64,000 nt of DNA from Agrypnia vestita (GCA_016648135.1 JADDOH010011245.1:1-64000), one strand, 5' to 3'. Positions 31,099 to 43,207 are shown, numbered from the stretch's first letter. Numbers and translations are program-made. The notes: generated from the sequence alone by a model not told the origin.

Positions 31099-34000
31099 TA
31101 CCTATATGGGTATTTACATATTTTGTATATACACATAGAGGTACAATGAACTATTCTGAGTAGCTTTAATCCACAAAAATAACTAAAAGAAGTGTTGAAA
31201 ACAAGGATTTTCTAAATAAATAAATATTTTATATGTGCAAAAATTTTCAATATATTTCGAATACGATTTATGTATAATTAAAATGGGAATAATACTAATT
31301 TCAGGTATACGTTTCTTTTCACAAAAATAAATCAAACATTTTATGAAATCATCGATGGCAATGTCGTCGTAAATAAACATTTTAATATTGCGTATAAAAT
31401 GTTCAAAAACCTACATTTTACGAAGTTTCTTAATTACCTTAAACTAATTCATGTAAATAGAAACTGATTGAAATTGTGTGATTGTTGAACTCAGTAATTC
31501 AAAAAAAAAAAAAGTAATCCATAAAAACCAAGTTTTTATTATACTCCCTTTCTCATTTACTAGTAAGTTGTATGAAAAAACCATTCAAAATTTTAAAAAT
31601 CCAAATATTTATTAATTTTTTTAACGAAAATTTGATAGATCTTCTTGATTGTCGCCCCGAGTCTGCTTGCAAAGTTTCAGCTCGATTGGATCACGGGAAA
31701 GGGGTTTAAAATGGATCCAAAATTTTTTCGTCAGACAAGAAGACAAGCAGACGCCACGAGTTAATATAAAGGGAGTAAGAAACAAACTTTTTCAACATAA
31801 TCATTACGACTTAACAGATGGAATTCGCCATAGAAAAGAGAAATAGAATTCACACAAAAGTTTTGGGTGGAATTTGTAAACGATGTCATTTCTGCAAGTG
31901 ACGTGCGCCCAGTTCTCACGTCACATTGGACCTTTCGAAGAAACACGCTATTATATGAAAAATTTACTTGTTCATTACAAAAAACTCGCAGACATAGGGA
32001 TGAGTCAAAATACAGAGTTCAGGACGACTTTTTTCTCGATCTAAGAAACAAATTTGTTGGGCGCAAACGAGTGAGATAAATTATGAATTGACATGAAGTT
32101 GGATACAAAAACGTCGGAAGTAAAACATCTAGCCGTAGGAAGGATTACAGCTAGAATATTAAATCGAATTTTTCTTAATACAATGATTATTTAATTAATA
32201 TTTGTTTCCCAGAATCTTTACTAATGCACAGCTTTTTTGCTTGTATGCGCTGCACGCCACTGCCGTATGGTATGTTAGGGTTGTAAATATTTATTTTACT
32301 GTAAATTTTAGGATTTCATCATCTCCAATAAAAAACTATCGCAATCACCGCCGCAATGATCCCCGATAATTTTTTTTATTTTTTTATTATTATTTTTTTT
32401 TTTTACATCTCAGACCCACAAAACATCACATTGATATTTGTCTGTAGGTGCATCAATACATATATATATATATATATAATATATATATAGATCTATTATA
32501 TATATATATAATATATATATATAAATAAATTGTATTTACCAGAAATACATTCATATTATGAATTACAATAGATCTTATAAACTCAAATACAAATCAACAA
32601 TACAATACAATACAATGCGTAGATGTGTTCAATATTTCAAATTTTTACTAAAAAACTCATTTAGTAAGATTTTTTGTCAGCCAACACGTGAGAGGCCACT
32701 TCATTTGAAACCATTAGGAAGTTATGTAAGAGTGGATTATAGGATACAGGTGTATATAAATCCATTACAAAAATTACAGGAAAACCTTTTCATTATTATT
32801 TAAATATACAATTACTATACACACGCACACGTTGACAACAGCATTACAACGGCGCAGATATTCGCCTATTTTGTCGGTCCATGCCGACGCAATTTAAACA
32901 TTTAAATTATTTGGAATATGTCTATTATGTTTGTATGTTTGCAAGTTTGGATGCAGGAGGTACTTTCCGAACCTACTTATTCGATTTCAAAAATTCTTTC
33001 ACCAATATTTAGAATGGACTTTCAGGGTGGACACAAGTTATATATTATCCCGTTAAAATAAAAGGGCTTTTCGTCGTGACCACAACTAAAGTTGACAAAA
33101 AAATGGTTGAGCAATGCTTTTTTTACGAATTCTGCCTTAACTGTAAGAGATATTTAAATACTTTCATAAAGAAGTTGTAAAACACAAAAAATTCTATAAA
33201 AAAATCCATCTATAATACATCCATCTAAAGACATCTATGATATATCTTGATTGATGATGTCCCCTTGGGGATAAAATACAGTATAGTGTTCTTGAAAATT
33301 TTGGACATACTCAAAATATTCAGAATTAGAGACATTTAAAAATTTTTTTAGCCGTGTCGGAATATTGAATAAGCTATAATTAACCAAGACAAAAGTGACA
33401 TCTAGATCACCGGCTTCAGAAAAACTTAGTGGCATTCTGTCGGACAGTGGCTCATTTTCCAAGTCTTCAATTTGAATGTTTTGTACAATCAACAGTTATT
33501 AAAACAATAAAAATCCGAAAACTTAAATATCTAGGATGTATGATGAGACATCCAGAGAAGTACGAGATCTTGCATCTCATAATGCAGGGAAAGATTGCCG
33601 GAAGTCGGGGCCCTGGAAGAAGGAGGACTTGATGACTGAAGAACTTGAGACAGTGGTTTGGCCAGTCTACTGTGGAGCTGTTCCGGGCCGCAGTAAACAA
33701 AGTCCGCATAGCCAACATGATAGTCAACGGACAGGGCACGAGAAGAAGAAAAAGTACAATCAACCGCGGAAAATCGCTGGTCCAAAATACTCTGCGTAGC
33801 GTTCGGGCGTTTCTAAATTAATTCAATTTTATTCCTGACGGACGAGACTTTTCTAATATAAAAGCTTCTAATGAAGCCCGCCTCACCGCTCATGGCGCTA
33901 ACAGTCAGCGCGAGCATCTGCTTCTAGTTTGGTGTGTTTTTTAATGTAACAATCTACAAATGTAGACTGAAGACACCAACACAACGAAACAATGTGCCCC

Positions 34001-34133
34001 GTACGCACGACTTACACGTACGAATTCGATTGTCTTTCTTACGTGGAAAGAGGTATACAAAGCGCACCTGAATGCCTCCGACGCACAGCAGGAGCAGCAA
34101 GCTGACCGCACGCCCCCGGCTGCCTCGGTCCAT
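30421..34133 (-). CDS. Predicted secreted protein with dibasic sites (possible peptide precursor)
   Basis: Two minus-strand exons, 34133-34068 and 30885-30421, both phase 0, donor CAG|GTGCGC, acceptor TTTTCTTACAG; 176 residues. Exon 1 encodes only MDRGSRGRAVSLLLLLCVGGIQ, a good signal peptide. Exon 2 starts NSRLDRSTIRFIKR, then a 24-residue segment (VDHAEGIDYIQRHPNTFDDL, RTKR) bounded by KR on both sides, then a Ser/Arg/Glu-rich region (SSSSGSSSSSEEDL), RR, WKR, and a basic, polar C-terminus. The exon is much more GC-rich than its surroundings. KR-bounded layout resembles neuropeptide or prohormone precursors, but no known peptide is recognised and there is no Gly-Lys-Arg amidation site. Extra small exons inside the 3.2-kb intron cannot be excluded. 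Confidence 0.5.
31056..31093. repeat. (TA)n microsatellite
   Basis: About 38 bp of uninterrupted TA dinucleotides. Confidence 0.9.
31514..31777 (+). repeat. ACTCCCTTT repeat family, copy 2
   Basis: Same order of blocks as 22227-22545 (CCATAAAAACCAAG, ACTCCCTTTC, GAGTCTGCTTGC, AAAGGGAGTA) with an internal deletion after the left end. Confidence 0.75.
32459..32530. repeat. TA-rich palindromic microsatellite
   Basis: Alternating TA blocks around AGATCT, self-complementary through much of its length. Confidence 0.75.
33235..33492 (-). pseudogene. Unrecognised coding relic, 5' end replaced by a LINE
   Basis: An open minus-strand frame of 85 codons ending at 33235 (ENEPLSDRMPLSFSEAGDL, FNIPTRLKKFLNV, YFEYVQNFQEHY). 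Codons look coding-like. Its upstream side abuts the plus-strand LINE 3' fragment at 33490, so the 5' part is missing. I do not recognise it. Confidence 0.25.
33490..33800 (+). mobile_element. LINE 3' end fragment
   Basis: IRKLKYLGCMMRHPEKYEIL, MQGKIAGSRGPGRRR, then in another frame LKNLRQWFGQSTVELFRAAV: the conserved C-terminal tail of a common insect LINE. One frameshift. A related 3' end lies at 41575-41830. Confidence 0.82.
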
Positions 34134-34420
34134 GTTAGCTAAATGCTTTACTCCTTCAGGAAAATCATAATATATACCTGGTTTTCCATTTCCAGTAGGT
34201 ACAATAGAATACATCACACCCAATCATCGACTCAATTTATGACATAAAAATATTAATGTCATCATACTGCACTCGTACAGGCTGGGTGGAAAACTAGGCA
34301 ATTCAAAGTAAATATTGTACGTGACAGAAAAAATGTCGAGGACAATTCTGTTCAAGGAATCCCAACAAGGGTCACTGTTATTATTGCACGAATAACGGGT
34401 TAATCCGACTTAATTAAATT

Positions 34421-34496
34421 ATTATGTTTGTATTTTTTAATAAACATAATATATTTATTATGTTTGTATTTTTTAATAAACATAATATATTTATTA
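34421..34496. repeat. 36-bp tandem repeat, two copies
   Basis: Units starting ATTATGTTTGTATTTTTT at 34421 and 34457; each unit is itself a hairpin (ATTATGTTT / AAACATAAT). Confidence 0.85.
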
Positions 34497-34499
34497 TGA

Positions 34500-36140
34500 A
34501 ATGTTATTGGAATTAACTATTGGAAAGTTATATTATATGCAAAGGCCTGGCAACGTTTTAGTCCCGACCTGACTTTTTTATTTTTCAACTCCCTAAAGGT
34601 ATTAAAATTTCAAAATGCCTCAAGAATTTTTTTTGCAAAAAATTCACTAATTTAAAAATTGAAGGGTTAAGCCCCACTACCAGGTCTGCGTTTTTTGTAT
34701 TCAGACATTACAAAAGAAGTATTGTACAAGTTTTCACGGCGACTCAAATACCTACCCAAAAATATCCACCAGCTCTTGGACTATCACCTGGACATTTCAA
34801 AATAATAGATTTTTAAATTTTTGCATTTTCTTAAAGCTCGAGGTCTTAAGAATGTCTGGTGAAATTTTCAAGCAAAAAATTTAAAAAATAACAAAGTTAT
34901 AGCTGCTAATTTAGTGGCATATCTTTGTTGATTACGCGCCGCGCAACACGCAGCTAGCTGTCAGTCGGGCTCTTTTATAGTAGAAACGTAAGACCTGTTT
35001 CTATTATGTTTGTGAAGAGTGCTCAATGAAATGGAATTCTAAGCAAGGTGGAGGCTTTATATTATAGACCTGGAATCGATGATTTTATGTAAGTTAAAAG
35101 ATTTCGCGATTTATTCATTGCTCAATTTTCAAACGCGTTTCAATCGAAACCATGTTTTGAAGATCGGTGACCAAAATATCTCGGCATTGAACCGAGCAAC
35201 TTGAAATTTCTAGTAATTATTCTATACGATTTTTAAGTGGCTTAGTTTTTTTTATCGACATAATAAAGCTGAATTTTTCCCTAAAAACGCTATTTTAAAT
35301 TCAAACGTTCGCCATTTAGTTAAAAATCAATATTTCCAAAAAATCCTATGTTAAAAACTAAATTATAGTGTTAATTTTGATAATCTTTCTTTTTCTGATG
35401 ATTACAGATGAAATGGGAGTGGTCACCGCGGAGGACCTTTTTTTTTCAGCAGTTGACAGAAGCCAAGAATTTTCCGCCAATGTCGAATATTTTTTAATAA
35501 AAAAAATTAGAAATATTCTTAAAAGTGTGTGGGTACTTTTACGTAAAGATAATACCAATACCATTATTTAAGTAGGTTTTCTTAAAAAAAATCACAAAAA
35601 ATGCCTTTTTCGCTCTTCGTAGGTAGATAGAAGAGTGGGGCCCCGCCCTACGCCTTGCCGAATAGGGTGAATCATATCGGCTAGGAAATTAGTGAGCAGC
35701 GGAAATGAAGTACGTAAAATGATGCGATAATTTATGTTGTGAGAAGGTCCGTCGTACCGAACCTCGCTTGTAACAAGTGATAATTGTGGCAAATAAAATA
35801 GAACTGTTAAAATCGCCAGGCTTCATAATTCGTTTCCGACCTGCCGGTACACAAGCGGGCAAGGGCGATTAGTGATAACGAGTCAACTGGTCGCTCATTG
35901 TCGCGCTTCGGTCGACCCGCACTAATGGAGATTACGGAAAATTTATCTGAATTTACAGTTAATTAACACCGTATGTGTTGACAAAATGGCATTTTACCAA
36001 TTTAATACTTATCTATTTTATTTAACGCAAACATTATGTACACTGGCTACCCTTCCAAATGACGGAAAAGGCGAAACCGACTCGCAGAAAGGTCCTTTAA
36101 CAGGGCGGGATCTTTCTTACTCAACATTGCGAACAAACAA
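34500..36140. other. Unassigned, probably repeat-derived
   Basis: Long AT-rich stretch of low-information text with a GC-richer part at 35620-35940. Short frames exist (35401-35571 plus, 35592-35792 minus) but no motif supports a gene. Phrasing similar to 47820-48200 suggests a shared old transposon. Confidence 0.3.
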
Positions 36141-36149
36141 GTAAAAACA

Positions 36150-36280
36150 TATAGGTCCGAATTCAGAATAAATACTTAGATAATTCAAAGGTTAAGGTAC
36201 GCCTTGAATGCGTAATTTTCAGTACAAAATAACACTTTTACGGCATACCTTAAACTTTAAATCATCTAAGTATTGACCAG
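36150..36280. mobile_element. Foldback MITE with AATACTTAGAT ends
   Basis: AATACTTAGATAATT near 36170 pairs with ATCATCTAAGTATT near 36260, and AAGGTACGCC with GGCATACCTT further in. About 110 bp between outer ends. Confidence 0.7.
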
Positions 36281-36288
36281 AGTCAATA

Positions 36289-36393
36289 ATGCTATAATGC
36301 TCTCCTCGAATTTTATGGCCCGAATTCAGAAATTTCGAGTAATAAAGCCATAAAGTTCGAGGAGAGCATAATAGAAAAATATAAAATACTAAA
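36289..36393. mobile_element. Foldback MITE with ATAATGCTCTCCTCGAA ends
   Basis: TATAATGCTCTCCTCGAA (36292-36309) pairs with TTCGAGGAGAGCATAATA (about 36357-36374); TTTATGGC pairs with GCCATAAA inside. Adjoins the preceding MITE. Confidence 0.75.
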
Positions 36394-36766
36394 GATCAGC
36401 TTAATGATGTGGGTATGGTCACTGCGATGATCGTTCCAATCCAGAAAATCTGTGGATCATTTATGATATGGGCAATCGGGCATGTCACGGGGTCTCGAAC
36501 GAGGCGACTTCAAGATGTCGGTTGAATCAATATTCTCTCGAATGTATCTACTCGTACCTACCGTTATCTTTCGTGGACCGTGCCCCGATAGTGCATGCAC
36601 CCGCATGAAGGTTTGGTATTTTGTCTTCGAGATTTAAAGATAAAGTGTAACGCCGGTCATTCCACTCTACGTACAAAATTCAATAGATAACAAATAATAG
36701 CGCGATCCGCGCTCAACTCCGCAATGTCTTTTACATACTTTACTAGAGCAGTAAGGTAGAAGTGTA

Positions 36767-37475
36767 ATGCCGGCCGCACACTGGATGCGTTTTCGTACGA
36801 AATTGAGTAGTACGTATACGTACGAAATTGAGTAGTACGTATACGTACGAATACGCAAGTACATTCCTGACCTTCGAAGTACTCGTAGTATTGAACATCG
36901 CACACCGTACACGATTTACTAGTGCATGTACGCACGTATAGATGCGACGTCCGACACGATCCGGATTTGTTCGGAAATTTTTTCGATTTCCTACGATGGG
37001 TATTGAAAATTTTGTTAATTTGACACATGACCACAAATGTTTATTGGACCAAAGTGATTCATCTACGTGACCGTCAGCGCAGATCATGGCGGAGAATCTC
37101 TAAAGAACTAAAAAATACCTGTAAGTTAAATAATTTGGTTTAATGAAGGTGAGGTATAATTATGTACTTCGAACAAAAAACTTTTAAATATTTCTCCGAT
37201 GTTATGAGCTTTCGTTGCACTTCGATTCTCCCCAGCATTTGTGAATCTATTAGATAGATAGTCATGAAATTTGTCATTATTTATGTTTGGCATAATAGAG
37301 TTTTCCAGAAGATACAGATTATTCATTTGGCACAAACGTTACTGGAGAAATGTGCAAAGTAACTGATCGTGACCAACGCAAGACGCAATCAATGTGCGCG
37401 CTCCTTACGTACGAAAATAATCGTACGAATACGTACGTAATAATTCGTATCCAAAGTGCGGCCGGCCTTACACGG
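36767..37475. mobile_element. Inverted-repeat DNA element with GCCGGCCGCAC ends
   Basis: GTGTAATGCCGGCCGCACAC at about 36762 is answered by GTGCGGCCGGCCTTACAC at about 37460. Inside, 25 bp (CGTACGAAATTGAGTAGTA..) is tandemly repeated twice at 36794-36843, and CGTACG motifs recur near both ends. No transposase identified and the target duplication is unclear. Confidence 0.65.
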
Positions 37476-37592
37476 GCGTGCTGGCTGGCTGGCACAATGG
37501 ACGACCCCAGAATGGTCGGGGTCTTCAGGGTAGCAAAATTCAGGACATTATTGCGAAAAAAGACGAGGGAATTGAATAGATACGTGATAATA

Positions 37593-38161
37593 GGGGAGAA
37601 AGGGGTAATGGGAGTCAGAGGGCAATGGTGATCAGCGTACTAACGTCCAGAAGAAAGTACCTAAACAAACTGACTGCCCTCTCAGTAGGTACAGTTGCCG
37701 GCAAACTTCTTGAATTTTTTTGGCGTAGTGGAGGAATGCGCAGAGGACACATTTTGGGTCTGCTTGGTGGAATGGTACATGCGCAAACTTCCCCCCACTA
37801 CGCCAAAAAATTTCAAGATGTTTGCCGGCTACTGTACGCGTCCCTCGTTTGCACAGGAAGGCTACCGCGTGTTTACGCGCGCATTCGACGTAATTTTACG
37901 AATGCACGAAATAAGTGGTAACTTATATAGGCTAGGCTGACTCTCATTGTCTCCTTAGTGACTATAATTACCCGCATATGGTGGTCAAACCTGATTTAAA
38001 AAAAAAGTTTAATAGCTAGTAATTTGTTATTCCAAAGGTAATTATTATATTTAAGACTGATAGTTATATACCATAAGAGTTGATTTTCATAAAGTTTAAA
38101 CAAAAATTTCGTGTTTCATTTTATTTCTTGCTTAAGTGACTCCCATTACCCCAATCTCCCC
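37593..38161. mobile_element. DNA element with AGGGGAGAAAGGGG ends, TA target
   Basis: Left AGGGGAGAAAGGGGTAATGG and right CCATTACCCCAATCTCCCCT, each flanked by TA (37591-37592, 38162-38163); 569 bp. A 143-bp palindromic MITE is nested in it at 37692-37834. Confidence 0.8.
37692..37834. mobile_element. 143-bp palindromic MITE (CAGTTGCCGGCAAAC), copy 1
   Basis: CAGTTGCCGGCAAACTTCTT at the left and AAGATGTTTGCCGGCTACTG at the right; almost the whole element folds back on itself (GGCGTAGTGG/CCACTACGCC). Second copy at 58984-59128. Confidence 0.85.
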
Positions 38162-38319
38162 TATGTGTCTGTATATAAGTGCTAGAGTAAATGTGCCCAT
38201 AAATGCTTGAAAGCCCGTAACCGTCATATTTTATTGTAAGCTTACATCCGCTTGTAATTTACAAAACGCAGTCACCATTCTAATTGAGCACTACGAGTAC
38301 AATAATAATATATAATATA

Positions 38320-38700
38320 ACACAATAATAGTCCCTCGTATCAACTACTGGGGCAGTGTACTATTTTTAGATAATGAAGAAGAACATAAAAAACTAACAA
38401 TACTCAAAAATAAAGCAGCGAGAATAATATCAAAAAAATAGATTCACAAGAATCAAAATGATGCTAGAAAAATTGCAAATAATGATATTCAGATAAATAA
38501 TGAAATATAATGCACTTCTGTTTATATATTAAAATATTATTATATAAAAATAAATAAAACTAAAAACAACATGGACATGACATGACCACAGCACGAGAAG
38601 AAAACGTGAAATAAGACTACCTTTTAGAAATTCAATTAAGTACTAAGGAATGAAGGTGCACAGTAGACTACCGGGGGACATTAGGAATGAAACAACATAC
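38320..38700 (+). mobile_element. LINE relic, RT C-terminal part
   Basis: PRINYWGSVLFLDN, KKLTILKNKAARIIS and scattered later pieces; many stops. Typical of the region after the RT palm. Confidence 0.6.
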
Positions 38701-38929
38701 TAATTAAAAATGTTTTTACTTTTTTCAGAGAATAAAAAACTGACATAAAAGTACACTCAGTTTAAATGTTAAGTCAAACTTCAAACAGCTCTCCTATAAA
38801 ATTGTATTTTGTAAATATCTTAATTTACGTAGGGTAATTTCACTCAAATGCTATACTCACATTTGAGTGAAATTTATATTAATTATATGAAAGTGTGTGC
38901 TTGGAAAAGGTAGATAAAAATGCATATTT

Positions 38930-39455
38930 GGACTAACAATAAACAAAAACTTCAACTGGACAAATCACATAGAAAAACATACAAGAAATTAAGAACACTA
39001 CTAGGTAAATTCTTTCAATTCCAAGATATACACGATATTATTAATTTATACTATAAGTAGTACGGTAGACTCAATTATAAACTGTGGTTTAAACAGTTAC
39101 GGACTGACGTTTCAAACATATTTAGATAAAATAAAACAACAAGGTACAAATAAGAATGATAATTAAAAGTTTCGCAAATAAAAAACCATAAAAGCATAAG
39201 TAAGTAACTGACACTGGAAGAATACGCGAAGGATAGATTTAGAACATTAATACAACACAAATATATGTCACAGCAAAGAACGAATAAAAAACTGGAAATA
39301 AAAAAAAAACAAATAATTTTTACCGAGACTGGATCGGATAGTGCGTAATTCCAAAACTATTTAACAAACCGCCGTACAGACTAAAAAATGAAACGGACAA
39401 AAAAATATAGAAAAATTACCAAAGAAATATTTAAATGAACTTTGAAATGTGACGA
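38930..39455 (+). mobile_element. Second LINE relic, RT C-terminal part
   Basis: KKLRTLLGKFFQFQDIHDI, RLNYKLWFKQLRTDVSNIF and, near the end, PKLFNKPPYRLKNETDK in the same strand, interrupted by stops and frameshifts. A different LINE lineage from the preceding one. Confidence 0.7.
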
Positions 39456-39486
39456 TAACTTAATTTGTATTTTAATACTGTATTTA

Positions 39487-40403
39487 CAGCGGTTCCCAAC
39501 CTGTGTTACGCGTACCAGTAATGGCGGACATAGTACGGAATTAGTAAAAAGAGCTTATTCTTTATTTGTTTTTTTTTTAATAAGTATCGAAATACATTGG
39601 ACGCAGGTGAAGATTTAATTTAATTCACATCTTTTGAACCAAATTTCAAAAAATTATGTTCTTCGAAACTAGCACAAGGATCTCATTAAATTTATTTTGC
39701 TTATATTTTCGTAAAATTTGTTTAAAAATTTAACTTTTAACTTGATAACAATGTGTTTTAATCTTAAGCAACACTTTCATAACTATTATTTTCGATAATA
39801 AATAGAAAATTTTGGTAATAAAAATATTTTTAAATATAATTTCATTACTATTAAAAAAAAAATCTTAAAACAAAAATGTCGCATGCGGCGCTGCTGTAAA
39901 TTTATAAGAATGAATGTGTAAATTGTCTCGTTTCAATCAGAAAGATTTTTACATTTACCGTGTTTAATTAATTTTATATACATATATTTTCTATTAATAT
40001 CGGTAATTTTTGGAAAAAAATTGCCTGGCGCGCATTTAATTTTTTTTAAACAAATAATTTAATTTATTTCTATGTAATTTTTTTTAATAAAAATTAGTTG
40101 TTAAAAAATACTTCTTTAAATGTCCTGGTTTTGAATTTCGACAAGAAACGATCTTCGGCACCTTTAAAAAAACATTGTGATATGTAAAGTTCAAATGTAT
40201 CATTTTTATCAGAAAAAATAAAATCTTTGATATTTTTTTTAAACTTAAATAAATTGTGTTTTGGGAAATATAGTCACCCTATAAAATTTATAATGCAAAT
40301 AGAATAACAAATTTCTCGAAATACAATTATTTTTACGAAGTGGTAAAATTTAGCGTGAGGTACTACCAAGTGGTACGCGAGCCAAAAAGGTTGAGAAACG
40401 CTT
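39487..40403. mobile_element. Non-autonomous hAT element, about 917 bp
   Basis: CAGCGGTTCCCAACCTGTG at the left and AAGGTTGAGAAACGCTT at the right, the classic Charlie-type hAT ends; flanking octamers TGTATTTA and TATTTTTA agree at six of eight positions. AT-rich interior, no transposase. Confidence 0.78.
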
Positions 40404-41261
40404 TATTTTTATCTACTATGAGAATAAATAAAAAATAGTAATAAAAAAACGAATACCAATAAGAACCCTTATCCAAATAGGAATCGAAAAGCTGAGGATA
40501 TCGTATGTACTTACACGATGTATTGGAAGTGGCGGGGGATTGTGAAATTGTTTTCGTACCTAGATCAATGATTAATTTTAAAATTACAAATATTTTCAAA
40601 GAAAATACATTTTTTCTTTATGGAAATTCATATTTACGTTGGTTTATATACGGTAACGTAGCTCATGTTCACGAGTGTCAAAGTAAGGCTGCTTATCGGA
40701 TGGAATGTAATGAAAATAAATAAATAAATGTGTCTACACGCATACCTACTGTATTTAGTACAGTGTAGTGTGCAAGCACATGCATATTGTTAATCTCGCG
40801 TAGTTCTTTTACAAAATCCTTCTTGCCAGCAATGTTATAAATACGAGTAGCTCGCAGCTCGCTCGGTGTCTGTAATCTTTCGAAGATGAGCTTACTATAT
40901 TATTGGCTGCAACCCGTCAAATATTCGAGACGGTTCGCGTCTTTGCTAAGCCCTAGTATATATATTTATTTATTTTGGCGGTCCACGGAGAGGCGGCCGT
41001 GGCAACATGCGTGAGGCGGCCGGTTCGGGTTTAATGGCCCGGGGTTCAAGCTCTACATCCGGCCGTTTAATTTGTGTTTATAGCCGTGAATTAGAACGAA
41101 ATTACGGACGTTACATGAAGTTGCGAGGACAGACAGACAGACGGACGGACAGACAACGAAATTATTATGTTTGTTTTAGACAGAAAATTAACAATAGAGA
41201 TACAATTCAGATAAAAACTTCGGCCAATTTAAAAAATAATAATAAAAAATAGGACTAGTGC

Positions 41262-41365
41262 CATGAAAATATGACTAACGTGCAGGCGTCCTGGAATGGG
41301 GCTCGAACCATCAACCACCAGATCACTAGGCGAGGGACATGACCATTACACCAACAAGCTATATC
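41262..41365 (-). mobile_element. tRNA-derived SINE, minus strand
   Basis: Complement of box B at GCTCGAACC (41301-41309) and box A-like TTGGTGTAATGGTCATG read leftwards from about 41362. Same head as 56085-56200. Confidence 0.7.
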
Positions 41366-41564
41366 TACTCTAAAAAAATATTATTTGGTGAATGTGAGGT
41401 TAATACAAACACTCGATGACAACTTAAGTCCTTCGATCAAGTTAGCGTATATTGTAAAATATCCAGATTCCTCCACATTATTTAATCTCTTTAGAGGAAA
41501 ATTCCTGGACCGACTTGATAACTAACACTGAAGTCTTACCCAGAGATGTAAAAAGATAATTGTC

Positions 41565-41840
41565 TACAACAATCAAGCTCCCTAAGACGTCGTATTTTGG
41601 CCACATAATGAGAGAGGAAAAATATAGCCTACTTCAGTTGATTGTCGAAGGGAAGACTGAAGGCTGCAGAGGAGTCCGAAGAACAGCTGTGCTGGCTTAG
41701 AAATATCCGAGAGTGGCCCGGGATAAGAAGAGTCGAGGAGCTAGCTGTTGCGAGCTGGGGACGATGGTGGCCAAGATGGGGACGAATCTCGGATGATCGT
41801 CAACATTTTGAGATAAAAAGTTCAAACACTTAGCATGTGA
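41565..41840 (+). mobile_element. LINE 3' end fragment
   Basis: FGHIMREEKYSLLQLIVEGK then GCRGVRRTAVLA, the C-terminal tail seen at 33490, followed by a short AT-rich tail. Absent from duplication unit 2 at this point. Confidence 0.75.
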
Positions 41841-42223
41841 TATTAAAATTATTGAAAATGTTTAATTTATGAGTTATACCTCTAAATGACCATAAATAGA
41901 CACGGAATATTCACTTACTTATTTTTAACTTGTGTTGCTTGCAAAATATTACATTCCTAAGTGAATTTATAAAAGTTTTACAAAGAATTTGGCAATGCTG
42001 CATTATACCTAGGTAAATAACGAAAATGTCTTTCAAATTGATACTGTTTTTATGTTATGTACTTGTTTATTTATTGAATAAAATTGTTTTTTTTTATATA
42101 TTATGCGAGTAAGAATATGCTATTATTATCTTTCTTTATGAAAAAAATTTAATGTTGAAATGTTTGGAACAAAAATGATATTTGTGTTATATAATTTTTT
42201 GAAAAAATAAATGTCGAATGGCT

Positions 42224-42345
42224 ATAAAAAGGGAAATTTTCGAAAAACAGAGTATCATTTTAGAAACAGTTGTCGAGATAGCTACGGAGCATCGTGCTCG
42301 TTTTAGATCTTCTCTGTTTGCTTTTTCGAAAAAATTTCCCTTTGC
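42224..42345. repeat. Inverted repeat around CTATAAAAAGGGAAATT
   Basis: AAGGGAAATTTTCGAAAAACAG pairs in reverse with CTGTTTGCTTTTTCG and AAATTTCCCTT; about 60-base loop. Present only in unit 1. Confidence 0.6.
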
Positions 42346-42444
42346 CTGCGCATAACCAAATTCAATTTCGTGTTTTATTTAATATAAATATAATCTAACG
42401 ACGACATCGCCAGTGAAGGTGAAATTCTAAAAGCTTTCTTTGCT

Positions 42445-42753
42445 TTAGCGAATTCTGCGGGAATATTGATAAACTTCTTCATTTCGAACGATCAACGAAT
42501 CAGTTATTTTAGCCGGTAAAAGTGAATAGAAATCGTTGTGGTTTTTCACTTTGTTGGCGCTAGTTATTTCAATTTGGTTCCCGGAAGCGATTTGATAGTC
42601 GGATAGACATTGATAAGTCCTTTTTGGAGATGGAACGTAGACCTGGAAAAGAGTCGGAAAAATATGAATGTCGGTATTCTTAACTAATTTTTCCAATATT
42701 TCGGTTAGTTTTTGAGTTTTACCTCTAAAGGGACGATATGATTGTATTTCCAA
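42445..42753 (-). pseudogene. Unrecognised duplicated coding-like sequence
   Basis: Minus-strand frame of 102 codons, MEIQSYRPFRGKTQKLTEIL and AKITDSLIVRNEEVY. The counterpart at 50379-50675 has the same start and end but a frameshifted middle. Shared position about 600-3000 bp upstream of each peptide gene shows it was part of the duplicated block. No family recognised. Confidence 0.3.
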
Positions 42754-42799
42754 TGCTCAATAGAACAGAATATACAATAAATAATAAGAGCAGGGCCGG

Positions 42800-43207
42800 G
42801 CTATAATTAGTAATACAAACGAATCACAAATTTAATGAAAAAAAAATTTCCCTGGCGTAATAAAGGGTCCTGATTACATAAATAAAGTCAAATTTTTGCG
42901 CTCGCTAGTTTAAAGCAGTTATTTTAAGTTTGAAAATGAAACATTTTTGACACTTCACTCCATAGACGCCAATATAAAATATACGTTTTTGCTGTTTTAT
43001 TCAAAGAAATTGACAAATCACGTTTATCATAAGTGGGCCCATTCATTATCTTTCATGTCAATTATACGATTCTGCAATATAATGGATGCCCCGCATTAGC
43101 TATGAAAAAATCATTGTGAATTTGAATTTTTGAAATTTGACTTCATTTATCCGGACCCTTTATTTTTTCATCAAATTTGTGACTCATTTGTATCACTAAG
43201 TTATTCC
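42800..43207. mobile_element. Long-TIR MITE, 408 bp, with empty site in unit 2
   Basis: Flanked by CAGGGCCGG (42791-42799 and 43208-43216). The arms pair over roughly 100 bp (ATACAAACGAATCACAAATT / AATTTGTGACTCATTTGTAT; AAAGGGTCCTGATTA / ATCCGGACCCTTT). Unit 2 has a single CAGGGCCGG at 50714-50722, the pre-insertion state. Confidence 0.85.

Larger units (their letters stand above)
30886..34067 (-). other. Intron of the predicted secreted protein, repeat-filled
   Basis: Contains TA microsatellites (31056-31093; 32459-32530, partly palindromic), the ACTCCCTTT repeat (31514-31777), a LINE 3' end (33490-33770) and short unassigned open frames at 31867-32079 and 33235-33492. Confidence 0.45.

Noticed and set aside
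36762..37475. CRISPR-like array from repeated CGTACG words
   Set aside because: Eukaryotic setting, repeats are directly adjacent or irregular and there are no unique spacers of constant length.
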